From Candidatus Obscuribacter phosphatis (lineage in GTDB: Bacteria > Cyanobacteriota > Vampirovibrionia > Obscuribacterales > Obscuribacteraceae): a DNA stretch of 64,000 nt. The notes under the pieces are model-generated. The model searched no databases and had not been told where the DNA came from. It saw only the letters and a program-made list of their open reading frames with translations. Positions 17,765 to 26,515 of the stretch are shown piece by piece. The stretch spans positions 621,105 through 685,104 of the forward strand of contig MOYA01000001.1 of assembly GCA_001899315.1 (NCBI GenBank), in the 5' to 3' direction. Each line of letters starts with the position of its first letter. The stretch's first letter is position 1. The position numbers and the translations under genes are program-made.

Positions 17765-18451
17765 CTAAAATCCTAGTGAGCGCAAAAAGTCGGCATTACT
17801 TAATCTAAACTCTTCGACAGTTGATATCCTATTTAGAAAGGCGAACTCAAAAGTCGTGCTAGCTTCAAATGGAACACTCTCGCCAGCTGCCATTCGGTCT
17901 TTAAGTAGACTAGCATTGTCAATTCCCAACACGGGTGATGTGACAGCTTGAATACGTTCAGGAGAAAATATCGAGAAATTGTACTTGACTGATCTTTGGA
18001 TAAAGATACCCAATCTTTCATCAAGTAGCAACTCTTCACTATTGCCTTTCTGGTCTATACTCGAAAAATGTGAGTAACCATCTACCTTTCTATCAATTTT
18101 GAAATCCTTCTTCGCCAAACTCCAATGACCAAGATGAAAGAGTAAATCTGAGATAAATAGCGAATGTCCGAAGGTAATAGCAGCGCCGCTATAAAACGCA
18201 GCATCCAAGTTTGGCATAGGCATCCATTTCGTTCGGTAAAAATGAACTTCCCCGTCAATCATTCCGATAGCGCAGTGGTCTTTTCCCTTGCCGGAAGAGT
18301 CAAGTATTTCACACTCAAACAAGAAATTTTCGGGACGTAGCAAAGAAGTTCTGAACTTAAATGCTCTTTGATTGAAGGAAACGAGGCCAGCATCCTCATA
18401 GGAGCTGGCTTCGCCGTAAGTTTTTAAAATTGGCTGCAATAAGTGTTCCAT
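17765..18451 (-). CDS. hypothetical protein, possible LolA-like fold
   Basis: A 228-residue protein with no signal peptide or membrane segment. The N-terminus (YEDAGLVSF, then FKFRTSLLRPENFLFECEI) resembles the edge strands of LolA/LppX-fold proteins, which form a half-barrel, but the resemblance is weak. The rest is mixed beta and helix without recognised motifs. It is a single gene within the IS-rich island, and neighbours suggest an accessory or immunity role. The function is not known. Confidence 0.55.
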   Translation of the reverse strand: MEHLLQPILKTYGEASSYEDAGLVSFNQRAFKFRTSLLRPENFLFECEILDSSGKGKDHCAIGMIDGEVHFYRTKWMPMPNLDAAFYSGAAITFGHSLFISDLLFHLGHWSLAKKDFKIDRKVDGYSHFSSIDQKGNSEELLLDERLGIFIQRSVKYNFSIFSPERIQAVTSPVLGIDNASLLKDRMAAGESVPFEASTTFEFAFLNRISTVEEFRLSNADFLRSLGF

Positions 18452-18558
18452 ACATGCATCTTAGTGACGCTGCCCCATTTCTTGGGCCACCTTTAAGAGA
18501 CAGCTGCTAGTATTATATTCCCAGTTGAATCCTGTTTTTTCTCCTTTAGAGGTCGGTT

Positions 18559-19057
18559 TGACCTGTCTCAAGTTTAGTAGACAACCAGAAAATTACGAAG
18601 CTGCTTTAACTGACCAGTACTCATCGTCAAATTCCTCAGCTGTTTTATAGCCAAGCGAGCTGTAAAGTCTTCGCCTGTTGTAGAAGACTTCAATGTACGC
18701 AAAGATCTCATCCTTTAGGGTGGCTGAAGGTCTCAGACAGTAGATATCTAGCTGCTGCTTAAGTGTGCCGAAGAATGATTCAGTAGAAGCGTTGTCCCAG
18801 CAATCGCCTTTACGACTCATGCTCTGTCGCAGCCGGTGACGCCAGAGAATAGTGCGGAATTCAGTGCTCGCATACTGAGAGCCGCGATCAGTATGAACTA
18901 GAGGATGAGCTCCAGGGCGCCGGCTTAGAGACATATGATTAGCAATAGACCAAACAACTTCTTTCTCTTGTTCGCCATTGTCGATCCCCCTTGCAAGTGT
19001 CATCATATATGGAGGCTTCGTACAAATCTTGGTGTCAACTTTTCTTGGGACAGGTCA
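18559..19057. mobile_element. IS3-type element with internal deletion (499 bp)
   Basis: Inverted ends TGACCTGTCTCAAG and TGACCTGTCCCAAG enclose the C-terminal half of OrfB joined to the first codons of OrfA. A complete element of this family would be about 1.2-1.3 kb, so 700-800 bp are missing. Left-end copies occur at 13352 and here; right-end copies occur at 13669, 15374, 17192 and here. No flanking direct repeat is evident. Confidence 0.88.
18593..19006 (-). pseudogene. IS3-type transposase, internally deleted
   Basis: 137 residues. The first codons lie in the OrfA start region read in another phase, then the sequence joins OrfB at VVWSIANHMSLSRRPGA. It retains the second Asp (HTDRGSQYAS), the Glu (STESFFGTLKQ) and the normal C-terminus, but lacks the first catalytic Asp and the DNA-binding domain. 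It cannot transpose alone, though it could be mobilised in trans if a full copy exists elsewhere. Confidence 0.88.
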
Positions 19058-19171
19058 CTAATCGAAACCTGCTCAAATTAGGATTGCCGTTTGCCAGAAA
19101 TCTGCGCAGTTTTAGTTTGCCAAAATCACTTGGAAGTAGTGTTTAAGGGCAAATACTTCCGATAACTGCCA

Positions 19172-19474
19172 TTATGTAGCACAGGAAGAGCCTCCACCGG
19201 GGCTCTTCTCGCTTGAATGTACTTTCTTGACCACATCTAAGCAAAGCATTTTATGAAAATTATTGGGAAACTCGACGCACAAAAGAGTCCCTAAATGGTC
19301 ATGGTATGTAGCGATACGGTAAATCAATCCAACGCCAAATTTTCTATGTTCTATACTGTCGCCGATTGAAACCACGTCACCATAAGGTAGTGTCACGGAA
19401 CCATCAAGATGTTCCGGCATTTCAACATCGATCTCAAAATATGGAATTTGCTCACTCACAGCCTCTATCCTCAC
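19172..19474 (-). CDS. Tudor/SH3-like putative immunity protein paired with the WG-repeat protein
   Basis: A 100-residue protein from a GTG start that overlaps the stop of the upstream gene by four bases (GTGA), implying translational coupling. The core IGDSIEHRKFGVGLIYRI, then LLCVEF, has the UvrD/PcrA-type Tudor pattern and matches the paralogue at 15517. The last 11 residues (SEKSPGGGSSCAT) are read through a terminator-like hairpin and have no equivalent in the paralogue, so the stop has probably drifted. Its position directly after a nuclease-like C-terminal domain suggests it is the cognate antidote. That is inference. Confidence 0.65.
   Translation of the reverse strand: MRIEAVSEQIPYFEIDVEMPEHLDGSVTLPYGDVVSIGDSIEHRKFGVGLIYRIATYHDHLGTLLCVEFPNNFHKMLCLDVVKKVHSSEKSPGGGSSCAT
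19185..19208. terminator. hairpin overlapping the 3' end of the coding region
   Basis: GAAGAGCC pairs with GGCTCTTC across eight bases. It lies inside the last codons of the gene ending at 19172, unlike the paralogue, where the equivalent hairpin follows the stop. Confidence 0.5.
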
Positions 19475-21006
19475 TTTCCTAATTTGAAATCAAAGCTGGG
19501 AATTACTGAATCGTCTGAAAACCGAGGTAGATTTCTAAACCATCCTCGTTCTTGCTGTGCTGATGGCACCGCCTCCAGTGTCTTAAGGCACATGGTTGTA
19601 AACGGCTTATCGTGAGGCCCAATGGCAATATCAACCCTAGAAGAACCAAGCCTGCCCCAAGGTACTGGCGAACCCTTTTTGTAACTTGCTTCAGTATGGA
19701 TCAAGTCATCAGAGCTAAGTTTTTCCCTCAATAATTCGTGCAGCTTGGAGCCGTAAAGCCTTTCTGAACATGGACCCGTGCTATCGTTCAGATTTTGCAC
19801 TGGAAGGGTTGGTCTCAGGCGCTCACGTGAAGGCGCTCGCTCTTCGTTTGGGGCTACTGGAGCATGCTCGACAAATGCCAGACCTTCTGAAAATGGGTAG
19901 GCGGCTTTGTATTTCGGCTCAATTACAAATTGTCCAGTTTTATTGATGTAGCCCCATTTTTGGTTTTCAGTTTGAACTGGTGCTAAGCCATCATTGAAAT
20001 TGCCTGCTTCATAGAAAGAAGGAGAGATTACGACCTTGCCGCTGCGGTCAATATAGCCATATTTGCCATCATCAATGATAACGGCTAGTCCTTCTGAGAA
20101 GGGAAAAGCAAAATCATATTGCGGCGGGATAATAAAGGTGCCAGTTTTATCTATGTAGCCAAATCTTTTGTCTTTCACAAGCGGAGCCAGCCCTTCTCTA
20201 AACAGTGAAGGGCTCATATATTTATGCTCGTACTTTGAGAAAAAACTATCTGCCGCGCCTTCTTCATCCAACTGTAGTCTTCCAAAGTTGATATTCGTGC
20301 GAGCAAAGACAGACTGATTGGGCACCATGTCCAGACTAATTGCAGTATTGCCTTCCTTATCAATGAAGCACAGTCTTTTGCGATTCTCCCAGACTAGTGC
20401 TAATCCTTCAGAGAATCCAGTCGTGAAATTAAATTGAGGTTGAACTAGCCATTTGCCATTTTTGTCTATAAAGCCTAATCTCTCATTTATCAACACAGCC
20501 GCGACCCCTTCGGAATAAGCGGCTGCACCATCAAAAAGAAGACCGCTTGCAAAACTTCCACTGCAATCAATGAAGGCAAGTTTTTTGTCAACGTTAGAGC
20601 TTAAACTCTCGCGTTTTTGTTTGATTATCGGCTTAACCTTGGCTCGACCTTCTCTGAATGAATACGCCCACTTGAATTGTGGCTTGATGACAAAGCGGCC
20701 TGACTTATCGATATAGCCAAATTTTCCATTCTTTTCTGCTACTGCTAGACCTTCTGAAAAGGGATAGACATGGTTAGAGGAAAACTGCAGTCGTTTGCCT
20801 TCTTTGTTGATAAAACCCTCTCTTTCACCTCTTATCACCGCAAGACCATTAGAGAATCTCTTATTGCCTTGTGGAGAAACACCTTTTGGCAGGTTGAAAA
20901 CTGATTCGCCGGAAGGGGAGATGCATGAGTATTCTTGAGTTTTCGCTGCTGGCATCACTGTCAAGAATAGAGCACCGATAGCTACTAGCAGACGTTCTGT
21001 CTTCAT
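19471..21006 (-). CDS. secreted WG-repeat protein with C-terminal restriction-endonuclease-like toxin domain
   Basis: 511 residues. A signal peptide (MKTERLLVAIGALFLTVMPA) is followed by about eight WG repeats up to residue 395, each of the form F.EGLA.V...GK.GYIDK.G..VI.P.F. After a Pro/Arg linker, residues 410-511 change character: a Tyr/Leu helix, EASYKKGSPVPWGRLGSSR, VDIAIGP, then MCLKTLEA, a Ser..Gln element and GWFRNLPR. This order resembles PD-(D/E)xK nuclease toxin domains (R.D...G ... DLKTG.A), except that the acid before LKT is Cys. The gene starts 17 bases after the SbcC-like gene and overlaps the immunity-like gene by four bases. Toxicity is not demonstrated. Confidence 0.7.
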   Translation of the reverse strand: MKTERLLVAIGALFLTVMPAAKTQEYSCISPSGESVFNLPKGVSPQGNKRFSNGLAVIRGEREGFINKEGKRLQFSSNHVYPFSEGLAVAEKNGKFGYIDKSGRFVIKPQFKWAYSFREGRAKVKPIIKQKRESLSSNVDKKLAFIDCSGSFASGLLFDGAAAYSEGVAAVLINERLGFIDKNGKWLVQPQFNFTTGFSEGLALVWENRKRLCFIDKEGNTAISLDMVPNQSVFARTNINFGRLQLDEEGAADSFFSKYEHKYMSPSLFREGLAPLVKDKRFGYIDKTGTFIIPPQYDFAFPFSEGLAVIIDDGKYGYIDRSGKVVISPSFYEAGNFNDGLAPVQTENQKWGYINKTGQFVIEPKYKAAYPFSEGLAFVEHAPVAPNEERAPSRERLRPTLPVQNLNDSTGPCSERLYGSKLHELLREKLSSDDLIHTEASYKKGSPVPWGRLGSSRVDIAIGPHDKPFTTMCLKTLEAVPSAQQERGWFRNLPRFSDDSVIPSFDFKLGK

Positions 21007-21023
21007 CTAGACAATGTCTATAC

Positions 21024-23945
21024 TCAAGCTCTCTGTCTTCTACAAAAGAGCAAGTTGCCTCGTTCCGACTCTTCCAGCTGTTGTTTCAGCCAGCTGTGCC
21101 TTTGTTGATGGCATGAGAATAGTATGACCTGGTGTTCTTTCGCCAGTGACGATATGAGGAAGCGCATCATTTTGACAAAGCGGTCGTCGTCGGCTTCAGA
21201 GAATGGTTCATCCATAATAATCGGCAAAGATAGCGAGCGTGAAAGATAGCGCGCCACCACCATACGAGCCAGCCAGTGCAGCTGTTCTTTTGTGCCTGTC
21301 GAAAGCTGACTCATAATCTGGGCCGAGCTTATCTGATCTCCGTCGGCTTTGCGTCTTGCCACCAATCTAAGTTCGTTATCGAAGCGAATCTCGTCATAGC
21401 CCATACCGATGCGTTGCAACATCTCTGAGGCGATTGTATTGAGGTGCTGCGACCAGTCGATATAGTTCTCACCAGAAAGTTTGCGCAAGGTATTGCGAGC
21501 AAGCTCTAGGGCTAGTTTGGCACGCTTGGCGCCTTGCAGCTTAAACTCGGTCAGATCTAAATCTTCCATGGCTGTAAGGTATTGCTCATCGCACGTGTTC
21601 GAAAGAGATCTGATTCTGACAAGCAGGTCTTCTCGCTCTAGCTTTAGACCTTCCAGCTCTTTCATATCCTTTGGACCGTCATCTTCGGCGGCCAGCTCTT
21701 CTTCGGTCAAGGGCGCAATATTTTCAATGCCCGGATAGAGTTGTTTGACTGTTTCGATTTGCTGCGAAACACGGGCGAGAAAGTCTTCGGCATTCTTTAT
21801 TAGAGCGGGCAGTTCGCTGAAGGGCGAGTTTATCTCGCTCTCAAAGGCGGCAAACTCGCTTTCCAGCTTATGGCAGGCATGAAAGATATTCATACGAGCA
21901 CGGGCTTCTTCCAGGGCTTCTTGCTCGGTCGGAGCAAGTTCTATGCCGTTTTTCTGGCAGAGGTGCATGATCGCTTTTTCGCTGTCGATGATTTCTTCTT
22001 CGATTGCGGCAAGTTTTCTATTGGCGCTCGCCGCTTCTTGATGGGCTTCGGCCAACTGCTTCGATTCTTCCATATACTGTGAAAGAGCGGTCGATAGTTC
22101 ATGAGCGGCCTGAGCGCTGGGTTCGTCTTTGCGCATAGCCTTTTCTAGAAAGCGTTTTAAATCAAGCTTGTAGCGCTTCACTACTTGCTCTTTCTGTTCG
22201 ACCAGTTGATCAAGCAGATTTAGTTCTTTGATTCTAGTGGCTTGCTGGCTGTATTCTTCCAGCTTTTGAGCCAGTTGGTTGCGGTTGTCTAGACCGACCT
22301 TGCGAGCCAGTGTGTCTAGTTTTATCTCTAGGGCGCCGACTTTATTTTGTTTGTCTTGCATGTCGGTGGTGATGCGCGCAATGTCTGCTTCCACAGCCGA
22401 AAACTCAGCTTTGAGAATCATTTCGGGCTTAAAGACAGGCGTCATCATAAAGCCTGAGACGGCAAGCAAGATTGCACCCAGAACAATAAGAGCAATGGCC
22501 ACTGGCGCCAGCGCTTTGAAGGCGACCAACAAGACTATCGAAGCCACTATTGCTAAGACGCCGGCAAAACCTATCAGTAAACTAGTCAGCTGCTTCTTCT
22601 TGCGCTCTTCCACACGTTTCGACAAAAGCTCGGTTTTGCGAGCCCGACTTTGGTGCAAGCTTTTCTCAGAGTCTTGCAATTGTTCTTGGAAGGCGACGAT
22701 AAGTGAATTATAGGAGCGGGCGCTATCGACGCCTTCGGCTTCCAGGGAAGCAATCGATTCTTTGATGGCGTCGAGGTCGCCGGCGCCCGAGTCTTTCTGA
22801 AACTTATCGGCTTCACCATCTCGTCTTTTGCTGAGGCTGGCCAGTTCATCCTCGGCGCTTTTCATACTGCCGGCAAGCGAGGCCACCATGTGGGCTTCTT
22901 CTTGAGAAAAGCTTGAGAGATGTCCTAGTCGGCTGGTGATTTCTTCTTGCTTTTCTTTGAATAGACGCTCGTGGGGCGAGAGTTCAAGCTTCAGCTTCTC
23001 CAACTCGGCTTCTCTCGATTTTCTTCTTTCCCAAATATCTATGAGAGGTCGCTTTAGTTCATCAGGAAAGGGCGCGATTGGCGGCAAGTCTTCTATTTCA
23101 GCTTCGATTTCTTGCATGCGCTTGCGCACTTCCCGCAGCCTGGCAATTCTGGCTTGGGCGTCTGAGAGCTGATATTTGAGGTTTTGGTATTCGGTGGCTT
23201 TGTATCTGTTATTGTCGCCCGAAAGCACCCGGTTGATGATCATCAACCTGTCGAAGGAAGCGGCCACGTCGCGGCGATCTCGTTCGTAGGCTTTGAGCCT
23301 AGAGAGAAGATCTTGCCTGACTACTTCTAAGTCTCTCACCAGGTTGTCGACGCAGGCTGAGCGGTCGCCGTTTAGATTGTCTTCTACTGCATCGCTCAAG
23401 ACTTTGATGGCGCCGGCGCAATTGCCTGTTGGGCTGGCCGAGTCGGCGATGCCTTGCACCAGTGATGCCATGTCATCGTTGCCGAAGGCGTGTTCATCGA
23501 GTTCGCGCTGACCGACAAAGCAAGTGCTTTTGAACAGTTCGCGGGTCATGCCGGTGAGTTTCAAGCCCACTTCGTCTTCGCCGTTTTCACCCTTAAACTC
23601 ATCGGTTATATCTTTGTTGTGGTCGCGGTCCATGACTCTATAAAAGCCGGTTTCGAAGTCTCTTTCCACCGCCAGTCTTCTGTCTTCGGTACAGATTTCG
23701 ATGCGCGCTTTATAGGCATCGCCTGCTTTGGGGCGACGAGCTTCTTTATCGGTTAGTCGTTCGGCGCGGCCGTCAACCGATTGATTGATATCAAAGTCGA
23801 AGAGTATCGACCAGATGGCGGTTGCCATAGTGGTTTTGCCGTATTCGTTGGGCTCGACGACAAGATTGACTTTGTCTTTACTGAAGATGATCGACTCTCC
23901 AGCAATGCCGCCATAACTTGTTAGTTCGATCTTCTCAACCCACAT
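21024..23945 (-). CDS. SbcC/Rad50-type ATPase, YhaN-like, with internal transmembrane pair
   Basis: 973 residues. The Walker A motif PNEYGKTT is near residue 35, and the Q-loop FVGQREL is near 144. Long coiled coils are interrupted at about 455-505 by two hydrophobic helices (LLIGFAGVLAIVASIVLLV and a second), as in Firmicute YhaN. There is no CxxC zinc hook. The C-terminal lobe has the ABC signature LSTGTKEQ, Walker B PIIMDEPFSEAD and an H-loop (FSCHQQ). The start overlaps the end of the SbcD-like gene by 11 bases. All ATPase motifs look intact, so it should bind and hydrolyse ATP, probably at the membrane and on DNA. The partner nuclease is degenerate. Confidence 0.9.
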   Translation of the reverse strand: MWVEKIELTSYGGIAGESIIFSKDKVNLVVEPNEYGKTTMATAIWSILFDFDINQSVDGRAERLTDKEARRPKAGDAYKARIEICTEDRRLAVERDFETGFYRVMDRDHNKDITDEFKGENGEDEVGLKLTGMTRELFKSTCFVGQRELDEHAFGNDDMASLVQGIADSASPTGNCAGAIKVLSDAVEDNLNGDRSACVDNLVRDLEVVRQDLLSRLKAYERDRRDVAASFDRLMIINRVLSGDNNRYKATEYQNLKYQLSDAQARIARLREVRKRMQEIEAEIEDLPPIAPFPDELKRPLIDIWERRKSREAELEKLKLELSPHERLFKEKQEEITSRLGHLSSFSQEEAHMVASLAGSMKSAEDELASLSKRRDGEADKFQKDSGAGDLDAIKESIASLEAEGVDSARSYNSLIVAFQEQLQDSEKSLHQSRARKTELLSKRVEERKKKQLTSLLIGFAGVLAIVASIVLLVAFKALAPVAIALIVLGAILLAVSGFMMTPVFKPEMILKAEFSAVEADIARITTDMQDKQNKVGALEIKLDTLARKVGLDNRNQLAQKLEEYSQQATRIKELNLLDQLVEQKEQVVKRYKLDLKRFLEKAMRKDEPSAQAAHELSTALSQYMEESKQLAEAHQEAASANRKLAAIEEEIIDSEKAIMHLCQKNGIELAPTEQEALEEARARMNIFHACHKLESEFAAFESEINSPFSELPALIKNAEDFLARVSQQIETVKQLYPGIENIAPLTEEELAAEDDGPKDMKELEGLKLEREDLLVRIRSLSNTCDEQYLTAMEDLDLTEFKLQGAKRAKLALELARNTLRKLSGENYIDWSQHLNTIASEMLQRIGMGYDEIRFDNELRLVARRKADGDQISSAQIMSQLSTGTKEQLHWLARMVVARYLSRSLSLPIIMDEPFSEADDDRFVKMMRFLISSLAKEHQVILFSCHQQRHSWLKQQLEESERGNLLFCRRQRA

Positions 23946-25242
23946 TTCTAATTGTCACCCGTTTCTGTCTTAAGGCATCCAGTCCATAATAGAGAGCGTC
24001 TTCCACTGTTTTACCCGATAGGTCGGCACCGGGTATGCCGGAAAGGCTGTCGCCCGGCAGGTTTGTATCGTTCAGTTTGACGTTGACGCGTTCTGCTTTT
24101 GTCTTCATGTCGAGCATTGCTTGAATGTACTTCCATTCGGTGGTGCGCTCGTCGAATCTTTCGGCTAGATAGTCTGGTCTTGTGTTGTCGATGACCAAGA
24201 GACAGTGAAAGTTTGCTGTCAGACTCTCCGCCACTCTGCCGGGGTTGGCTCCCGGCTTGCTGCTGCCTTCCAGCGAGAGGGCCACAACATCGGTATCGAA
24301 GCGTATGCCGGCATCTTCCAGACCGACCATTATTTCTTCTTTGATGTCGTTATCGCCCAGTCCAGATACATCAAGAGCCACTACCATCATGCGGCGCTGA
24401 TCTACTTCAATCGGGTTTAGTTCTATATTTACAGTCGTTCCGTCTTGCGCAATTTCACCCAAGAGGGCATAACGTGGTCCAGGTTTTGCGAAAGTGCCGC
24501 TAGCCAGGCAGCCGGCGTAAGCACCGAGGGTGGTGCCGTCATCTTCTTCCACTTTGAAGGCATTGTCGGCTAAGCCTAGGGCAAAATAAGACATGCCCAT
24601 GGCTTTCATTTCAGAAATATTGAAAGGGTAGATAAGACTTTTCGGCTCTCTGCCTTCCATTTCGGGATGGGTTTCAAGGGAGCCGACCAGCATCGCGATG
24701 TTAATGGTGCTGCCTGCTCCCTTGGGCAGTTTCCCCGAAAGTACTCTTTCTGTTTTTCTTACACCTTTGGTGATCGCTCTGCCGGTGATGCTCACTTCCG
24801 GTTTGCCTGGGACCGGCACAGATTGGAAGTGTTCAGACTGAAATATGTGAACATTTTTGGGCCAGGCTTTGAGACCGCGGGCTTGCAGCATATCTGAGGC
24901 ATAGAGCGAACTGCGGGCGTAAAGGTCGCAGAGTCCGGGGCTGATAAAGACTGGAATGTGTTCGATCGTGGCTAGTGATTCGATTAGTGTATTAATCGTA
25001 TATCCGCTTACCGTGGTGGCTTCAAATAAACCACCGGGAATGAGCACGGCATCAACATTCTCTTGGGCGGCTAGAGCAAAGGCATTGATAGTCGTTTCGA
25101 GAAGTTCGGAGGCGCGTTCCTGCCTTTCCGCCTTGGGTAGCGAATAGCCGCAGTTGAGAGAAGTGCCGCCGCCACCCAGGGTAAGTTTGCTGTCTAGAGC
25201 GATGTCTGAGAACTGCAGGAATCTAAATGTATTTTCGCTCAT
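23935..25242 (-). CDS. SbcD/YhaO-like metallophosphoesterase homologue lacking metal ligands
   Basis: 435 residues with the architecture of SbcD/Mre11/YhaO: phosphoesterase core, capping domain, C-terminal partner-binding region. The five ligand motifs are all altered. D.H is FSDIALDS (His lost), GDLFD is PGGLFE, GNHD is PGLCD, the conserved His before the cap is LVGS, and GH.H is GLAD. The fold-defining hydrophobic strands are kept (VDAVLIPGG, IPVFISPG), so it is not a decaying gene. It overlaps the ATPase gene by 11 bases, and the thiolase ends 39 bases upstream. It should be a structural or regulatory pseudoenzyme that partners the ATPase. Confidence 0.8.
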   Translation of the reverse strand: MSENTFRFLQFSDIALDSKLTLGGGGTSLNCGYSLPKAERQERASELLETTINAFALAAQENVDAVLIPGGLFEATTVSGYTINTLIESLATIEHIPVFISPGLCDLYARSSLYASDMLQARGLKAWPKNVHIFQSEHFQSVPVPGKPEVSITGRAITKGVRKTERVLSGKLPKGAGSTINIAMLVGSLETHPEMEGREPKSLIYPFNISEMKAMGMSYFALGLADNAFKVEEDDGTTLGAYAGCLASGTFAKPGPRYALLGEIAQDGTTVNIELNPIEVDQRRMMVVALDVSGLGDNDIKEEIMVGLEDAGIRFDTDVVALSLEGSSKPGANPGRVAESLTANFHCLLVIDNTRPDYLAERFDERTTEWKYIQAMLDMKTKAERVNVKLNDTNLPGDSLSGIPGADLSGKTVEDALYYGLDALRQKRVTIRNVG

Positions 25243-25281
25243 CCTAATTTCCTCAATTTCCTCACTCTTCCTTAGTTTAGG

Positions 25282-26487
25282 TTAGTCTCTGGCGATGACT
25301 GTGGCGATACCTTGGCCGACACCGATACACATGGTGGCTAAGCCGGTTGAAACTTTTCGTCTGCCCATCTCATGTACCAAGGTGGTCAGTATTCTGGCAC
25401 CGCTCGCTCCGAGCGGGTGGCCCAAAGCAATGGAGCCGCCCAAGACGTTCAGCTTGCTGATGTCCATACCCAGTTGACCGGCGCAAGCGAGAACCTGAAC
25501 GGCAAAAGCTTCGTTCAGCTCAATCAAGTCTAATTCGCTTATCTTGAGACCAGCTCTTTCAAGAGCTTTGCGGGTGGCCGGTACCGGTCCTATGCCCATA
25601 ATGGCAGGGTCAACACCGGCGACAGCTTGACTAACGAAACGTGCCATCGGCTTCAAACCCAGAGCTTTGGCCTTTTCTGCCGACATAATCAGCAAGGCTG
25701 AGGCGCCGTCGTTTATGCCCGAGGCATTACCGGCGGTGACCGAACCGCCTTCTCTAAAGGCCGGCTTCAATTTGGCCAGTTCTTCGATTGTGGTTTCCGG
25801 TCTTGGATGCTCGTCTTCGCTGACAATTGTCGGGTCGCCTTTCTTTTTGGCAATGCTCACCGGCAAAATCTCATCTTTGAAAAGACCTTTGTTTTTCGCT
25901 TCTCTATATTTGTGTTGACTGCTTAGAGCAAAGGCGTCTTGTTCTTCTCTGCTGATTTGAAATTTCTCGGCGACATTTTCAGCGGTCTCACCCATCGAAT
26001 AAGGATGATGCATATCAGAGAGCTTTTTGTTGACGAAGCGCCAGCCTAAGGTTGTATCGATAAGCTTCATGTCGCCTCTGGGAAAGGCTGCTTCCGGCTT
26101 GCCCATGACGAAGGGCGATCGGGTCATCGATTCGACGCCGCCGGCGATGAAAATATCACCCGCACCGCATTTGATGGCGTTGACGGCTTCGTTGACGGCC
26201 ATCAGACCCGAGCCGCATAGTCTGTTGACCGTGCCGCCCGGCACAGAGACCGGTAGACCGGCTAAGAGCGCGGCCATCCGGGCGACGTTGCGATTGTCTT
26301 CACCGGCTTGGTTGGCGCAACCAAGCAAGACGTCTTCAATTTCTTCCGGTTTAACGGCTGGATTTCTTTCCAAAAGACCTTTGATGACGTGAGCGGCCAA
26401 GTCATCAGGACGCACGTCTTTCAGGGCTCCGCCGTAGCGACCGATGGGAGTGCGGACAGCGTCGACAATTACAACTTCTTTTACCAT
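25282..26487 (-). CDS. acetyl-CoA C-acyltransferase (thiolase)
   Basis: 401 residues, the normal thiolase length. It has the nucleophilic Cys motif NRLCGSGL (about residue 89), the NEAFA motif, the His motif [10 protein letters not shown] and the second Cys in CIGVGQG. It catalyses thiolytic cleavage of 3-ketoacyl-CoA, or acetoacetyl-CoA formation, in fatty acid breakdown or synthesis of short intermediates. The start has AAGGAAC six bases upstream of the ATG. It is the first gene of a tight minus-strand run that continues into the SbcD- and SbcC-like genes; co-transcription is possible but functionally unexplained. A FadA/AtoB/PcaF distinction is not possible here. Confidence 0.95.
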   Translation of the reverse strand: MVKEVVIVDAVRTPIGRYGGALKDVRPDDLAAHVIKGLLERNPAVKPEEIEDVLLGCANQAGEDNRNVARMAALLAGLPVSVPGGTVNRLCGSGLMAVNEAVNAIKCGAGDIFIAGGVESMTRSPFVMGKPEAAFPRGDMKLIDTTLGWRFVNKKLSDMHHPYSMGETAENVAEKFQISREEQDAFALSSQHKYREAKNKGLFKDEILPVSIAKKKGDPTIVSEDEHPRPETTIEELAKLKPAFREGGSVTAGNASGINDGASALLIMSAEKAKALGLKPMARFVSQAVAGVDPAIMGIGPVPATRKALERAGLKISELDLIELNEAFAVQVLACAGQLGMDISKLNVLGGSIALGHPLGASGARILTTLVHEMGRRKVSTGLATMCIGVGQGIATVIARD

Positions 26488-26515
26488 TGTTCCTTCTTTA
26501 CAGTGCTTTCGATAA

